Source of the DNA: an uncultured Veillonellaceae bacterium
GTDB lineage: Bacteria; Bacillota; Negativicutes; Selenomonadales; Selenomonadaceae
Assembly (NCBI GenBank): GCA_902766015.1
Contig: CACXCC010000083.1
Span: 1-41,593 of the forward strand
DNA length: 41,593 nt
Reading direction: 5' to 3'
The translations under genes and the position numbers were made by a program. The notes below the pieces were generated by a model. It saw nothing but the letters and a program-made list of their open reading frames with translations, had not been told where the DNA came from and ran no database searches. Positions 26,946-35,190 of the stretch are shown piece after piece; position 1 is the first letter of the stretch, and the number at the start of each line of letters is the position of its first letter.

Positions 26946-28844
26946 TTACTTTTCGTGCACCGGTTTTTTCCAGATTCCCATGAAGATGCAGCCAATGACA
27001 GCGCCGACAAAAACAGCGAGGATGAAATAGAGCGGATAACCGATAGTCGGGACGACGAAAATGCCGCCGTGCGGCGCGCGCAGCGTACAGTCAAGTGCCA
27101 TCGACATGCCGCCCGCGACGGCGGAACCGATGACACAGGACGGGAGAACGCGGATCGGATCGCTCGCGGCAAACGGAATCGCTCCTTCCGTGATGAACGA
27201 AAGTCCCATGATATAGTTCGTGAGACCGGCGCGGCGTTCGGCCGGGGTAAAACGGTTGCGGAAAAACGTCGTGCAGAGTGCGATAGCGAGAGGAGGAACC
27301 ATGCCGCCGGCCATTACGGCCGCCATCACGTGATATTCTCCCGACGCGAGCAGTCCCGTTCCCGTCAAATACGCGGCTTTATTGACCGGACCGCCCATGT
27401 CAACCGACATCATGCCGCCGAGGATGAGTCCCATGAGCACGCGCGCTTCGGGATTGAGTGTACTGAGTGCGTCAATGAGCCAGAAATTGAGAGCCGTACA
27501 GGGCGGCGCGATAATAAAGAAACCGATGAGGCTGACGATGAGAATGCCGAAAAACGGATAGATGAGAATCGTCTTGATACCGTCAAGTGACGCCGGCAAA
27601 TGACGGCAGATGAGTTTGAGACGCCGAACCGTATATCCTGCCGCAAAACCCGCGATCATCGCGCCGATAAATCCGGCATGGGTTGCCTGCATGATCGCGC
27701 CGCCGACAAATCCGACGGCGAGACCGGGACGTTCGGAGATCGAACGCGCGATAAAACCGGACAATACCGGCAGCATAAAACCGAAAGCGAGATCGCCCGT
27801 ATCCTTGAAAAACTTGGCGATCGGGCGGTTTGAGCCGAAGTTGGCGGGATTGAGTGCGTAATCGTCAAAGAGAAATGCGAGCGCGATGAGAATGCCGCCG
27901 CCGACGACAAACGGCAGCATATGGGAAACGCCGTCCATGAGGTTTTTGTAGATTTGACGCGCAAGACCTTCCTGCTTGACGGGAAGATCCTGTTTGACGT
28001 CATCCGTTTCATCGGTGCCCTGATAGACGGGGACTTTGCCTCCGAGTGCCTGATCGATGAGTTTGTCCGCATTGCGGATGGCGTCATCGGCCGAACACAT
28101 GAGGACGCGGCGTCCGCGGAACCGTTCCATGGGGACGGTTTTGTCTGCGGCAACAATGATTGCCTCGGCGTTGGCGATTTCGTCATACGTCAGACGATTT
28201 TTGACACCTACGGCGCCGTCAGTTTCGATCTTGACGGCGATACCGCGTTTTTCCGCGCGTTCACGCAGATTTTCCGCGGCCATATACGTATGGGCAATGC
28301 CGGTCGGGCAGGCCGTAACGGCAAGCAAACGCGGCATCGGCCTTGCTTCACGGGCCTGCTGCCAAACGTCTGCTTCCGTACTGAATTGTTCCTGCTCCTT
28401 ATGATGAAGCAGCGAGAGGAATTCGTCCGTGTCCTTTGCCGCGATGAGTCCGTCTTTGAGTTGCGGATCCATGAGGCAGGTCGCGAGACGCGAGAGAATC
28501 GTCAAATGTTCGTCACTCGCATCATCCGGCGCGGCGATAAGGAAAAACAGGCGGGCGGGATTGCCGTCGAGTGAGTCAAAGTCAACGCCTTCAGGGATTG
28601 TCATGGCGACGAGAGACGCGTGTTTGACGCCGCTGCTTTTCGCGTGCGGCGTGGCGATGCCGTCGCCGAGTCCCGTCGATCCCTGCGATTCGCGTTCAAA
28701 GACATCGTGACGGTATTGACCGGGATCCGAAAGTTCGCCGGATTTCACCAGACAATCGACAAGCATGTTGATGGCATCTTTTTTATTTTTTGCCGTCGCC
28801 CGCAGCAGAATTCGCTCGGGCGGCAGCAGATCGGTTATCAGCAT
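26946..28844 (-). CDS. Fructose-type PTS transporter, EIIA-EIIB-EIIC fusion
   Basis: A single 632-residue chain with three PTS parts in order: EIIA (about 1-150) with phospho-histidine H67 in ATPHAKS; EIIB (about 170-270) with cysteine C179 in TACPTGIAHTYMAAE; and EIIC (about 300-632) with roughly eight to nine membrane segments. It imports and phosphorylates a sugar of the fructose/mannitol class. The usual partners, 1-phosphofructokinase and a DeoR-type regulator, are not adjacent, and no HPr or EI gene is in the window. The ribosome binding site is AAGGAGG. Fructose is the likely but unproven substrate. Confidence 0.92.
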   Translation of the reverse strand: MLITDLLPPERILLRATAKNKKDAINMLVDCLVKSGELSDPGQYRHDVFERESQGSTGLGDGIATPHAKSSGVKHASLVAMTIPEGVDFDSLDGNPARLFFLIAAPDDASDEHLTILSRLATCLMDPQLKDGLIAAKDTDEFLSLLHHKEQEQFSTEADVWQQAREARPMPRLLAVTACPTGIAHTYMAAENLRERAEKRGIAVKIETDGAVGVKNRLTYDEIANAEAIIVAADKTVPMERFRGRRVLMCSADDAIRNADKLIDQALGGKVPVYQGTDETDDVKQDLPVKQEGLARQIYKNLMDGVSHMLPFVVGGGILIALAFLFDDYALNPANFGSNRPIAKFFKDTGDLAFGFMLPVLSGFIARSISERPGLAVGFVGGAIMQATHAGFIGAMIAGFAAGYTVRRLKLICRHLPASLDGIKTILIYPFFGILIVSLIGFFIIAPPCTALNFWLIDALSTLNPEARVLMGLILGGMMSVDMGGPVNKAAYLTGTGLLASGEYHVMAAVMAGGMVPPLAIALCTTFFRNRFTPAERRAGLTNYIMGLSFITEGAIPFAASDPIRVLPSCVIGSAVAGGMSMALDCTLRAPHGGIFVVPTIGYPLYFILAVFVGAVIGCIFMGIWKKPVHEK

Positions 28845-28871
28845 AATGATCCTCCTTGAATCATGAGGTAC

Positions 28872-28894
28872 ATCGACGCAGAAACCGCGTCGAT
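28872..28894 (-). promoter_or_regulatory. Operator-like inverted repeat upstream of the PTS gene
   Basis: ATCGACGC (28872-28879) and GCGTCGAT (28887-28894) form a perfect 8-bp inverted repeat with a 7-nt centre. It lies between the PTS promoter and its start codon, a usual place for a sugar-responsive repressor or for an RNA hairpin. Confidence 0.55.
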
Positions 28895-28903
28895 TCTACT
28901 TTT

Positions 28904-28933
28904 ATTATAACTGTCCATCTTTCTTACGGTCAA
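28904..28933 (-). promoter_or_regulatory. Promoter for the PTS gene
   Basis: On the minus strand: TTGACC (28933-28928), an 18-bp spacer and TATAAT (28909-28904). The operator-like inverted repeat follows directly downstream. Confidence 0.7.
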
Positions 28934-28980
28934 CGGGAGCCATGTTTTTTTACAGTTTCGTTAAAAAGATACTCACGTCA

Positions 28981-29009
28981 TTGCTTTTTTACAGGGCAGC
29001 ATATAAAAT
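28981..29009 (+). promoter_or_regulatory. Putative promoter for the yitT-like gene
   Basis: TTGCTT (28981-28986), a 17-bp spacer and TAAAAT (29004-29009). The match is moderate; it is the best candidate in the divergent gap. Confidence 0.45.
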
Positions 29010-29051
29010 TACAATAGATGCTATGTTATGGATGAATTGGGGAGGAACCGG

Positions 29052-29951
29052 ATGGACGCACAACAGAACACCACTACACCGAAAAAAGCCTGTAAATTAC
29101 CGGGCAGGACTGTTTCGTTTTATGTCAAAAAATATCTCATGATCTTTGTCGGCTCGATCATTGCGGCAATCGGCCTCGAACTTTTCCTGATCCCGAACAA
29201 CGTCATCGACGGCGGCGTTGTCGGTATCTCGATCATGATGCAGTCGATTACGGGTCAGGCACTCGGTATTTTCCTCGTGCTGCTCAATATTCCGTTTCTC
29301 TATCTCGGCTATAAACAGATCGGCAAGAATTTCGCGATTGCGACGATGATCGCGATCTGTTTTCTGTCCTTTTGGTCCGGCGTTTTCGCGCCGCTTCCGC
29401 GCGTGACGGACGATCCGTTCCTCGCGGCGATTTTCGGCGGCATTATTGACGGCCTCGGCGTCGGACTCATCATTCGCGCGGGCGGATCGCTCGACGGCAC
29501 GGAGATCGTGGCGATTATCATGGACAAGAAGTCGGTCTTTTCGGTCGGCGAAGTGGTTATGTTCATCAACCTCTTTATTTTGTCGAGCGCGGGCCTGCTT
29601 TACGGCTGGGACAAGGCGATGTATTCGCTCGTCGCGTATTTTGTCATTTCGAAGATGATTGACGTCGTCATCAAGGGTCTTGACGAGTCGTATGCCGTTA
29701 TGATCGTAACGAATGAACACGTGGAAATCACGTCGGCGCTCAATGACCGCCTCGGCCGCGGTGTGACGCTCCTGCACGGCGCGGGAGGATATACGGGCGC
29801 GAGCAAGGAAGTGCTGTATTGCGTTGTGACGCGTCTTGAGGTCGATAAGCTGAAGGAGATTGTGTTGGAGAAGGATGCGAATGCGTTCGTGACGATTAAT
29901 GCGGTGCACGATATTATCGGCGGGCGCTTTAAGAAGAAGTCGATTCATTGA
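29052..29951 (+). CDS. YitT family membrane protein (DUF161/DUF2179)
   Basis: A 299-residue protein with five to six membrane segments (residues about 25-200; segments such as IFVGSIIAAIGLELFLIP and GGIIDGLGVGLIIRAGGS) followed by a cytoplasmic DUF2179 domain of about 80 residues (ESYAVMIVTNEH to VHDIIGG). This is the standard YitT layout; the transported substrate of the family is not established. The ATG at 29052 follows GGGAGGA. It is transcribed away from the PTS gene and followed by a pair of inverted-repeat elements. Confidence 0.9.
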   Translation: MDAQQNTTTPKKACKLPGRTVSFYVKKYLMIFVGSIIAAIGLELFLIPNNVIDGGVVGISIMMQSITGQALGIFLVLLNIPFLYLGYKQIGKNFAIATMIAICFLSFWSGVFAPLPRVTDDPFLAAIFGGIIDGLGVGLIIRAGGSLDGTEIVAIIMDKKSVFSVGEVVMFINLFILSSAGLLYGWDKAMYSLVAYFVISKMIDVVIKGLDESYAVMIVTNEHVEITSALNDRLGRGVTLLHGAGGYTGASKEVLYCVVTRLEVDKLKEIVLEKDANAFVTINAVHDIIGGRFKKKSIH

Positions 29952-29971
29952 CGTTTATTTTACATAACTAG

Positions 29972-30191
29972 GCGGGATCATGCTGTTCTTCCTGTTGACT
30001 AAGCTGCCGCTAAAAGACGAGATCGGCGTGTTCTCCCAGCTGCCTAAGCTGTCGCTAAAAAAATTGCACTTTCGCTTAATTGAGTCGCCTGTTTCAAACC
30101 GCTGCGCTTAAAAGAAACAGGCGACGGGCGAAAGTGCAATTTTTTCTTTACGCTTTTCCAGCAATGGCATCCGGGAGAACACGCCGATCTC
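29972..30191 (-). repeat. Nested inverted-repeat element, copy 5 (reverse, with extra half-arm)
   Basis: Outer arms 30019-30037 and 30173-30191 are a perfect 19-bp inverted repeat. The inner stem (TTGCACTTTCGC type with A/T-runs) and a 12-bp third stem surround the conserved loop. A further half-arm starting GGGATC (29972-30015) with the usual GCTGCCGCTAAAA ending precedes it and has no partner of its own. The gap from 29952 to 30504 holds this copy, copy 6, a 51-nt spacer and the -10 of the next gene. Confidence 0.9.
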
Positions 30192-30242
30192 TTACGTTTA
30201 TCTTATGAAGTCTTATTTGGCGTCCTCGAAAAAATAACGTGA

Positions 30243-30419
30243 GGGAACGCGGGATTGGAGCGGGGGATGTTGCTGCATAAAGGCGTTAAGAAAAAAATCC
30301 GTTTTCGCCTGCCGACTGAATTGTTTAAGCGAACGCGGTTTGATTCAGTCGGCTTTCATTAAGCGAAAACGGATTTTTTTTAGCCGCAGCTCAGGCCCCC
30401 GCTCCAATCCCGCGTTCCC
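30243..30419 (+). repeat. Nested inverted-repeat element, copy 6 (forward)
   Basis: Perfect 23-bp outer arms (30243-30265/30397-30419), the forward-type inner stem (TCCGTTTTCGC with A- and T-runs) and an 11-bp third stem around the conserved loop. It pairs with copy 5 across a 51-nt spacer (30192-30242). Confidence 0.92.
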
Positions 30420-30462
30420 GCCTTTATAATGGAAATTTCAGGAAATTGATCTTAATTTCGGC

Positions 30463-30468
30463 TATAAT
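30463..30468 (+). promoter_or_regulatory. -10 element upstream of the secreted protein gene
   Basis: A perfect TATAAT 36 bp before the start codon. TTGATC at 30446-30451 is too close (11 bp) to be its -35, so an activator may be needed. Confidence 0.5.
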
Positions 30469-30504
30469 AAAGAAAAAGAATGTTTTTCGTAAGGGGGATT
30501 GACG

Positions 30505-31227
30505 ATGAAAAGCATGGGAAAACAGATACTCGGGTTGACGGTTGCTTTGGCTTTGACGGCAGGATTTGTCGTTCCGGGGATTTCGCAGGCGGCAGAACAG
30601 GAAACGGCGCCGGTTCAGCAGGAGATTTTGACGTCAGATACGGCGGACGAGACGGCGAAAACGGCGTCAAACGGTGCGGAGAAAACGGTGCAGCAGCCGA
30701 TTAAACTGGCGCGGATGCCGCTCATGATTCGTTCGTATTACCGCCCGGACAGCCGCGAGGAATCGCAGATTGAACTGCCGCTTGACCGCGCTTTACATGT
30801 GCCGCTCAACGGGATATTGAAACGCGTCGATTATCTTGACGAAGACAAATGCATTGACGCGTTTGACGAAGTCGTCGGCAATGTCGGCGGCAAGCAGAAG
30901 ATGGAAAACTATATGCGTCCGCTCGCCGAAAAACTGGACGCGGACCTTGTCGTTTTGCCGACACTCGAGGATTATTACCAGGAAATCTACTACGGCTGGG
31001 GCTGGCACAACGAAACGTATATGTACAGCCGCGCCGAAGTCAAACTGTTTATCTATGATCGCCGTACGGACAAGATGAAAGTCAAGAGTATCTCGCGTTT
31101 CTTCCATGACACGTATATGCCGAGCGGCGAAGCCGTCAATCTCGCCGTTGACGCGATGGATACCGTCATCCGGGAAACGAATCTGCGCACGTACATCTGG
31201 CCATCAAAGGAACAGAAGGAGAAATAA
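30505..31227 (+). CDS. Secreted protein of unknown function
   Basis: A 240-residue protein with a clear Sec signal peptide (basic start, hydrophobic 8-24, cleavage near the AxA-type site at about 29-31). A short Thr/Ala/Glu-rich region follows, then a mature domain rich in aromatic residues, including YYQEIYYGWGWHNETYMYSR. That segment and the following KLFIYDRR strand suggest a beta-rich lipocalin- or DUF-type fold, but I do not recognise the family. The start is ATG 30505 (GGGGG, 7 nt); a TTG two codons earlier is less likely. It is a single gene; no function is assigned. Confidence 0.75.
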   Translation: MKSMGKQILGLTVALALTAGFVVPGISQAAEQETAPVQQEILTSDTADETAKTASNGAEKTVQQPIKLARMPLMIRSYYRPDSREESQIELPLDRALHVPLNGILKRVDYLDEDKCIDAFDEVVGNVGGKQKMENYMRPLAEKLDADLVVLPTLEDYYQEIYYGWGWHNETYMYSRAEVKLFIYDRRTDKMKVKSISRFFHDTYMPSGEAVNLAVDAMDTVIRETNLRTYIWPSKEQKEK

Positions 31228-31292
31228 CTGTCATCAATTGGATCTATGACAAGCGATAGGGAAAAAGTTTCCCGGTTTCCCGAGCGCATACC

Positions 31293-31321
31293 TTGACAGG
31301 TCTCGGTTAACGATTTATAAT
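31293..31321 (+). promoter_or_regulatory. Perfect consensus promoter for metY
   Basis: TTGACA (31293-31298), a 17-bp spacer and TATAAT (31316-31321). This is the ideal sigma-70/sigma-A sequence, predicting strong expression of the sulfhydrylase gene. The leader is only about 65 nt, too short for a SAM riboswitch or T-box, and none is seen. Confidence 0.88.
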
Positions 31322-31392
31322 ATAAAACATATTAATCAAGTATGTTAGATACGGCCACACGTATTTGGAATTGACGGAAGGAAGGATCATTC

Positions 31393-32688
31393 ATGAGTGA
31401 AGAAAGAAAATACAAATTTGAAACCCTGCAGCTTCATGTCGGTCAGGAAGAAGCCGATCCGGCAACCGATGCCCGCGCCGTTCCGATTTATCAGACGACG
31501 TCCTATGTTTTCCGTAACAGCCAGCATGCATCCGATCGTTTCGCTTTGCGTGATGCCGGCAACATTTACGGCCGTTTGACGAACCCGACGGAAGATGTTT
31601 TTGAGCGTCGTATTGCGGCTCTCGAAGGCGGTGTAGCGGCTCTTGCATTCGCATCCGGCGCTGCTGCCGTAACGGCCGCGATTCAGGGACTTGTCCATGC
31701 AGGACAGCATATTGTCGCCGCTACGACGATTTACGGCGGCACGTATAACCTCTTCGAGCATACGGCTCCGGATTGGGGCATCGAGACGACATTTGTTGAC
31801 CCGACGAAAGGTGTTCAGGTCTTCGAGGATGCCGTCAAAGATAACACGCAGATCATTTACATCGAATCGGTCGGCAACCCGAATGCAAACCTCATTGACA
31901 TCGAGGCTGTTGCCGAGATTGCTCACGCTCACAAGATTCCGCTCGTCGTTGACTCGACGTTTGCTACGCCGTATCAGCTGCGTCCGTTCGAATACGGTGC
32001 TGACATTGTCGTTCATTCCGCAACGAAATTCATCGGCGGTCACGGCACGACGCTCGGCGGCATTGTCGTTGACAGCGGCAAGTTCGACTGGGTTGCTTCG
32101 GGTAAATTCCCGTGGCTCGTTGAACCGAATGCCAGCTATCACGGCATCAGTTTCGCAAAAGACATCGGCGCAGCCGCTTTCGCCACGTATCTGCGTGCCC
32201 TCCTCCTGCGCGACACGGGCGCAACGCTTTCGCCGTTTAACGCATTCCTGCTCCTGCAGGGCACCGAGACGCTCTCGCTGCGTGTTGAACGTCATGTCGA
32301 AAACGCACTGAAAGTTGTCGACTATCTCGCGAAGAACCCGCATGTAGCCAAGGTCAATCATCCGGCTCTCCCGGATCATCCGGACCATGAGCTCTATAAG
32401 AAGTACTTCCCGAACGGCGGTATTTCGATCTTCACGTTCGAGATCAAGGGCGGCGAGAAAGAGGCGCAGAAGTTTATCGATCATCTGAAAGTCTTCTCCC
32501 TGCTCGCAAACGTCGCTGACGTCAAGTCTCTCGTTATTCATCCGGCCAGCACGACGCACAGCCAGATGAATGAGGAGGAGCTCCTTGCTTCCGGTATTAC
32601 GCCGTCGACGATTCGTCTGTCGATCGGTACGGAGCATATTGACGATATCATTTACGATCTTGATCAGGCTTTTAAAGCACTCGACTGA
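31393..32688 (+). CDS. metY: O-acetylhomoserine sulfhydrylase (MetY-type)
   Basis: A 431-residue fold-type I PLP enzyme of the Cys/Met metabolism family. The PLP lysine is K212 in [12 protein letters not shown]. The length and segments such as [22 protein letters not shown], and a C-terminal [10 protein letters not shown], fit O-acetylhomoserine (thiol)-lyases rather than the shorter cystathionine gamma-synthases. It would make homocysteine directly from sulfide, or methionine from methanethiol. The ATG has GGAAGGAAGG upstream. It stands alone between a strong promoter and a terminator. Confidence 0.92.
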   Translation: MSEERKYKFETLQLHVGQEEADPATDARAVPIYQTTSYVFRNSQHASDRFALRDAGNIYGRLTNPTEDVFERRIAALEGGVAALAFASGAAAVTAAIQGLVHAGQHIVAATTIYGGTYNLFEHTAPDWGIETTFVDPTKGVQVFEDAVKDNTQIIYIESVGNPNANLIDIEAVAEIAHAHKIPLVVDSTFATPYQLRPFEYGADIVVHSATKFIGGHGTTLGGIVVDSGKFDWVASGKFPWLVEPNASYHGISFAKDIGAAAFATYLRALLLRDTGATLSPFNAFLLLQGTETLSLRVERHVENALKVVDYLAKNPHVAKVNHPALPDHPDHELYKKYFPNGGISIFTFEIKGGEKEAQKFIDHLKVFSLLANVADVKSLVIHPASTTHSQMNEEELLASGITPSTIRLSIGTEHIDDIIYDLDQAFKALD

Positions 32689-32703
32689 TTATGACATCTC
32701 CCG

Positions 32704-32734
32704 GACCTGCCGGCTTCTGCCGGCGGGTCTTTTT
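32704..32734 (+). terminator. Intrinsic terminator of metY
   Basis: GACCTGCCGG (32704-32713) pairs with CCGGCGGGTC (32720-32729) with one wobble and is followed by TTTTTG. It begins 16 nt after the metY stop. Confidence 0.9.
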
Positions 32735-32766
32735 GTTTGCGTAAAAATGAATTGACGGTAACACGA

Positions 32767-32985
32767 CGGGATCGCGGTCCGTCACCGGATGCCTAAGCTG
32801 CGGCTAAAAAGGCGAGATAACAGCATCGTTTCTGCCTTAAAAGCTGCCGCTAAAAAATTGCATGTTCGCTTAATATAGTCGCCTGAATCAAACCGCTGCG
32901 CTTAAATAATTCAGGCTCCGTGCGAACCTGCAATTTTTTCTTAACGCTTTACGCAGCAAAACGGCAGAAACGATGCTGTTATCCC
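32767..32985 (-). repeat. Nested inverted-repeat element, copy 7 (reverse, with extra half-arm)
   Basis: Perfect 21-bp outer arms (32816-32836/32963-32983), an inner stem with one mismatch (TTGCATGTTCGC type) and a third stem around the conserved loop. An unpaired half-arm beginning GGGATCGCGG (32769-32810) precedes it. It fills most of the 32689-33056 gap; the rest holds the metY terminator and a promoter for the next gene. Confidence 0.9.
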
Positions 32986-33017
32986 TTATGTTATCATTCT
33001 ATTAGCGTTTCGATGTA

Positions 33018-33026
33018 TGATATAAT
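33018..33026 (+). promoter_or_regulatory. Extended -10 promoter element for the panE-like gene
   Basis: TGATATAAT, an extended -10 (TG-n-TATAAT), lies 30 bp before the start codon. No good -35 is present, which is usual for extended -10 promoters. Confidence 0.6.
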
Positions 33027-33056
33027 GAATGAATAACATTACAATGAGGTGATGAT

Positions 33057-33986
33057 ATGAAGATCGTGATCTTGGGAACAGGCGGAACGGGCGGCGTGCT
33101 CGGGGCTTTTCTTTCGCGTCAGGGTCAGGATGTGACGCTGATTGCGCGCGGGGAGCATCTGCGCATGATCCGCGAAAAGGGACTGAAGGTGGAGTCGGCG
33201 ACGCTCGGAAATGTGACGATTCATCCCGCGGGCGTGTGTACGACGGAGGAGTATGACGATACACCCGACGTCATTTTTGTCTGCTTTAAGTATTACAGCC
33301 TGAAGACGGCGGTGGAGTTTGTGCGCCGTCATGCGGGGAAAGGGACGCTCGTCATTCCGATTCTCAATGTATTCGGCACGGGCGCGGTGATGCAGGAGCA
33401 GTTGCCCGATTTGACGGTTCTTGACGGATGCATTTATGTTTTTGCGAGCAAAAAGGCGCCCGGTGTCATTTCTCAGCCGCAGAAGATTTTGCGCGTGTTT
33501 TACGGTTACCGTCCGGGTCAGGCGCATGATTTGGAGGCGAAGGCGCGTGAACTCGAGTCCGTTATGAATGAGGCAGGGATTGAGACGCATTTTACGCCGG
33601 ACATTGTCCGCGATGCGATTGAGAAGTTCGCCTTTGTGTCACCGATGGGCGCGGTTTGTCTGTATTTTGACGTCAAAAGTGAGGCGTTTCAGCAGGAAGG
33701 AGAGGTCCGCGCGTTTTTCTGTCAGTTGATCCGCGAGGTCGAGGCGATCGGTCACGCGATGGGCGTCAGGGCATATACGAAGGATCTCGTTGCGTTCGGG
33801 CTGAAGCTCATTGACAGTTATCCGCCGGGACTGACGACGTCGATGCAGCGCGATGTTGCGGCGGGCCACGTTTCGGAGTTTTCAGGGCTCGTTGACCGCG
33901 TTGTTACGCTCGGAAAGCAGTACGGGGTTGCCGTGCCGGGATATGAGAAGGTCAGTTGTTGGGGACGGGAACATGACGTCAAATAA
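33057..33986 (+). CDS. Ketopantoate reductase-like protein (PanE/ApbA family)
   Basis: The 309-residue protein begins with the dinucleotide-binding motif GTGGTGGVLGAFL at residue 7. It has the two-domain layout of ketopantoate 2-reductase, including VIFVCFKYYSLKTAVE and a helical C-terminal domain with the EIEAIGHAMG-like REVEAIGHAMG. PanE reduces 2-ketopantoate with NADPH to pantoate, a vitamin B5 precursor. Other 2-hydroxyacid reductases share this fold, so activity is probable rather than certain. A pantothenate symporter is encoded 1.5 kb downstream. The ribosome binding site is GAGGTGAT. Confidence 0.82.
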   Translation: MKIVILGTGGTGGVLGAFLSRQGQDVTLIARGEHLRMIREKGLKVESATLGNVTIHPAGVCTTEEYDDTPDVIFVCFKYYSLKTAVEFVRRHAGKGTLVIPILNVFGTGAVMQEQLPDLTVLDGCIYVFASKKAPGVISQPQKILRVFYGYRPGQAHDLEAKARELESVMNEAGIETHFTPDIVRDAIEKFAFVSPMGAVCLYFDVKSEAFQQEGEVRAFFCQLIREVEAIGHAMGVRAYTKDLVAFGLKLIDSYPPGLTTSMQRDVAAGHVSEFSGLVDRVVTLGKQYGVAVPGYEKVSCWGREHDVK

Positions 33987-33999
33987 CCCATGACACGAC

Positions 34000-34229
34000 G
34001 GGATCACGGCAGGAAAACGAAGGACAGAGCTGCGGCTAAAAACTTTATCCGGTAAGTTCGGGGCAGTGTCCCGTTCCTTGCTTAAAAGCTGACGCTAAAA
34101 AAATTGCACTTTCGCTTAATTGAGTCGCCTGTTTCAAACCGCTGCGCTTAAAAGAAACAGGCTCCCGGCGAAAGTGCAATTTTTTCTTAACGCTTACTCA
34201 GCAAAACGCAAGGAACGGGACACTGCCCC
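34000..34229 (-). repeat. Nested inverted-repeat element, copy 8 (reverse, with extra half-arm)
   Basis: Perfect 22-bp outer arms (34060-34081/34208-34229), an inner stem identical in core to copy 5 (TTGCACTTTCGC) and a third stem around the conserved loop. A half-arm (34000-34042, GGGATCACGGCAGG) precedes it; its first part is complementary, with one wobble, to the far end of copy 9. The 33987-34479 gap holds this copy, a 55-nt spacer and copy 9 and nothing else I can see. Confidence 0.9.
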
Positions 34230-34284
34230 TCTCATGACTCGAAAAAGGAGCTTTCTAAGCAGAACTGTATTACCGGAAACGTAA

Positions 34285-34459
34285 GGGATCGCGGCAGGCA
34301 ATCGGAGGCCATTGCTGATAAAGGCGTTAAGAAAAAAAACCGTTTTCGCCCGCCGACTGAATTGTTTAAGCGTAGCGATTTGATTCAGTCGGCTTTTATT
34401 AAGCGAAAACGGATTTTTTTTAGCCGCAGCTTAGGCCTCCGATTGTCTGCCGCGATCCC
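34285..34459 (+). repeat. Nested inverted-repeat element, copy 9 (forward)
   Basis: Outer arms 34285-34310 and 34434-34459 pair over 26 bp with one G-T. The inner stem has A- and T-runs and the third stem (ACTGAAT type) is the same as in copy 6. The loop is TTTAAGCGTAGCGATTTGA. It ends 20 nt from the stop of the VOC gene, which it may terminate. Confidence 0.92.
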
Positions 34460-34479
34460 GTCTTATTATAGGTTATAGA

Positions 34480-34878
34480 TCAGCACTCTTTAAAAATCTC
34501 GATGACTTCGCCGCAAGGTCCGACGACGAAGGCGATGCGGACCGGGAAGGGCGGTTCGGAGGGAATCGTCAAATCCATCGGTTCCGTCGTGACGGCGTAT
34601 CCGGCTTCGCGGACGGCCTTGACGACGGCATCGACGTCATCCGTTCCGAGCGCGTAGTGATTGACCGAACCCGTTTCATGGCAGGCACATCCCTGTGCGA
34701 AAATCTCGATGAGTGCACCGTCACCGGCGTCAAACATAATGCCGGCGTCTGCGCCTTTGCCCCACGAACGTTTGACGGCGAGGCCGAGAACGTCTTGATA
34801 GAAACGGATCTCTTCCTCGAATTCAGCCTGACAGCTGCATTTCATTGCGACATGATGAAGTCCTTTGATTAAAGCCAT
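34480..34878 (-). CDS. VOC family (glyoxalase/dioxygenase-like) protein
   Basis: A 132-residue single-domain protein of the vicinal oxygen chelate fold. The pattern GLHHVAMKC at the N-terminus, FYQDVLGL, a middle VNHYALGTDD and a terminal GEVIEIFKE give the two beta-alpha-beta-beta-beta repeats and likely metal ligands (His and Glu). Members include lactoylglutathione lyases and methylmalonyl-CoA epimerases. It is unusually cysteine-rich near C20, C22, C71 and C73. No substrate can be inferred. The ATG at 34878 follows AAAGGAAG. It is convergent with the panE-like gene. Confidence 0.82.
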   Translation of the reverse strand: MALIKGLHHVAMKCSCQAEFEEEIRFYQDVLGLAVKRSWGKGADAGIMFDAGDGALIEIFAQGCACHETGSVNHYALGTDDVDAVVKAVREAGYAVTTEPMDLTIPSEPPFPVRIAFVVGPCGEVIEIFKEC

Positions 34879-34979
34879 GATACATCTTCCTTTCTCCACA
34901 GCCGATATTCACACTTACATATGAACTTATTCTGTTTTCAGCCTCGGATTTCCTGTTTTTCGGGGGATTTTTTTCTGAC

Positions 34980-35008
34980 TTGTCAGCAGGCGGAAAATGT
35001 TCTAAGAT
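34980..35008 (+). promoter_or_regulatory. Putative promoter for yhdT-panF
   Basis: TTGTCA (34980-34985), a 17-bp spacer and TAAGAT (35003-35008). It would give a leader of about 175 nt before the yhdT-like gene. The 34879-34979 part of the gap, upstream of the VOC gene, shows nothing clear. Confidence 0.5.
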
Positions 35009-35101
35009 AATGGCGTCGACGTCATGTCAGAAGGCAGACGTACGATGAATGGTTATTCATGTTGACAAAACTCGCAGCCCGTATCCTTAGGGAACGGGAC
35101 T

Positions 35102-35175
35102 GTCCGCCATATGCTTCGGGAAAACTATGCCCTTTTCCGGTGCGTCGGACATTCTGTGAGTGTCCCGCAGGGACG
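35102..35175 (+). other. Structured leader upstream of yhdT-panF
   Basis: GTCCG (35102-35106) with CGGAC (35146-35150) and, nested, GGAAAA (35119-35124) with TTTTCC (35133-35138) form a branched hairpin. A GTCCC/GGGAC hairpin follows at about 35161-35175, close to the ribosome binding site. The open frame through it (from 35059) lacks coding character. It could be a cis-regulatory RNA; I do not match it to a known class. Confidence 0.45.
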
Positions 35176-35190
35176 GAAAGGGGTATTTTT

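Noticed and set aside
31228-31392. SAM riboswitch upstream of metY
   Set aside because: The leader after the consensus promoter is only about 65 nt and lacks the conserved S-box core.
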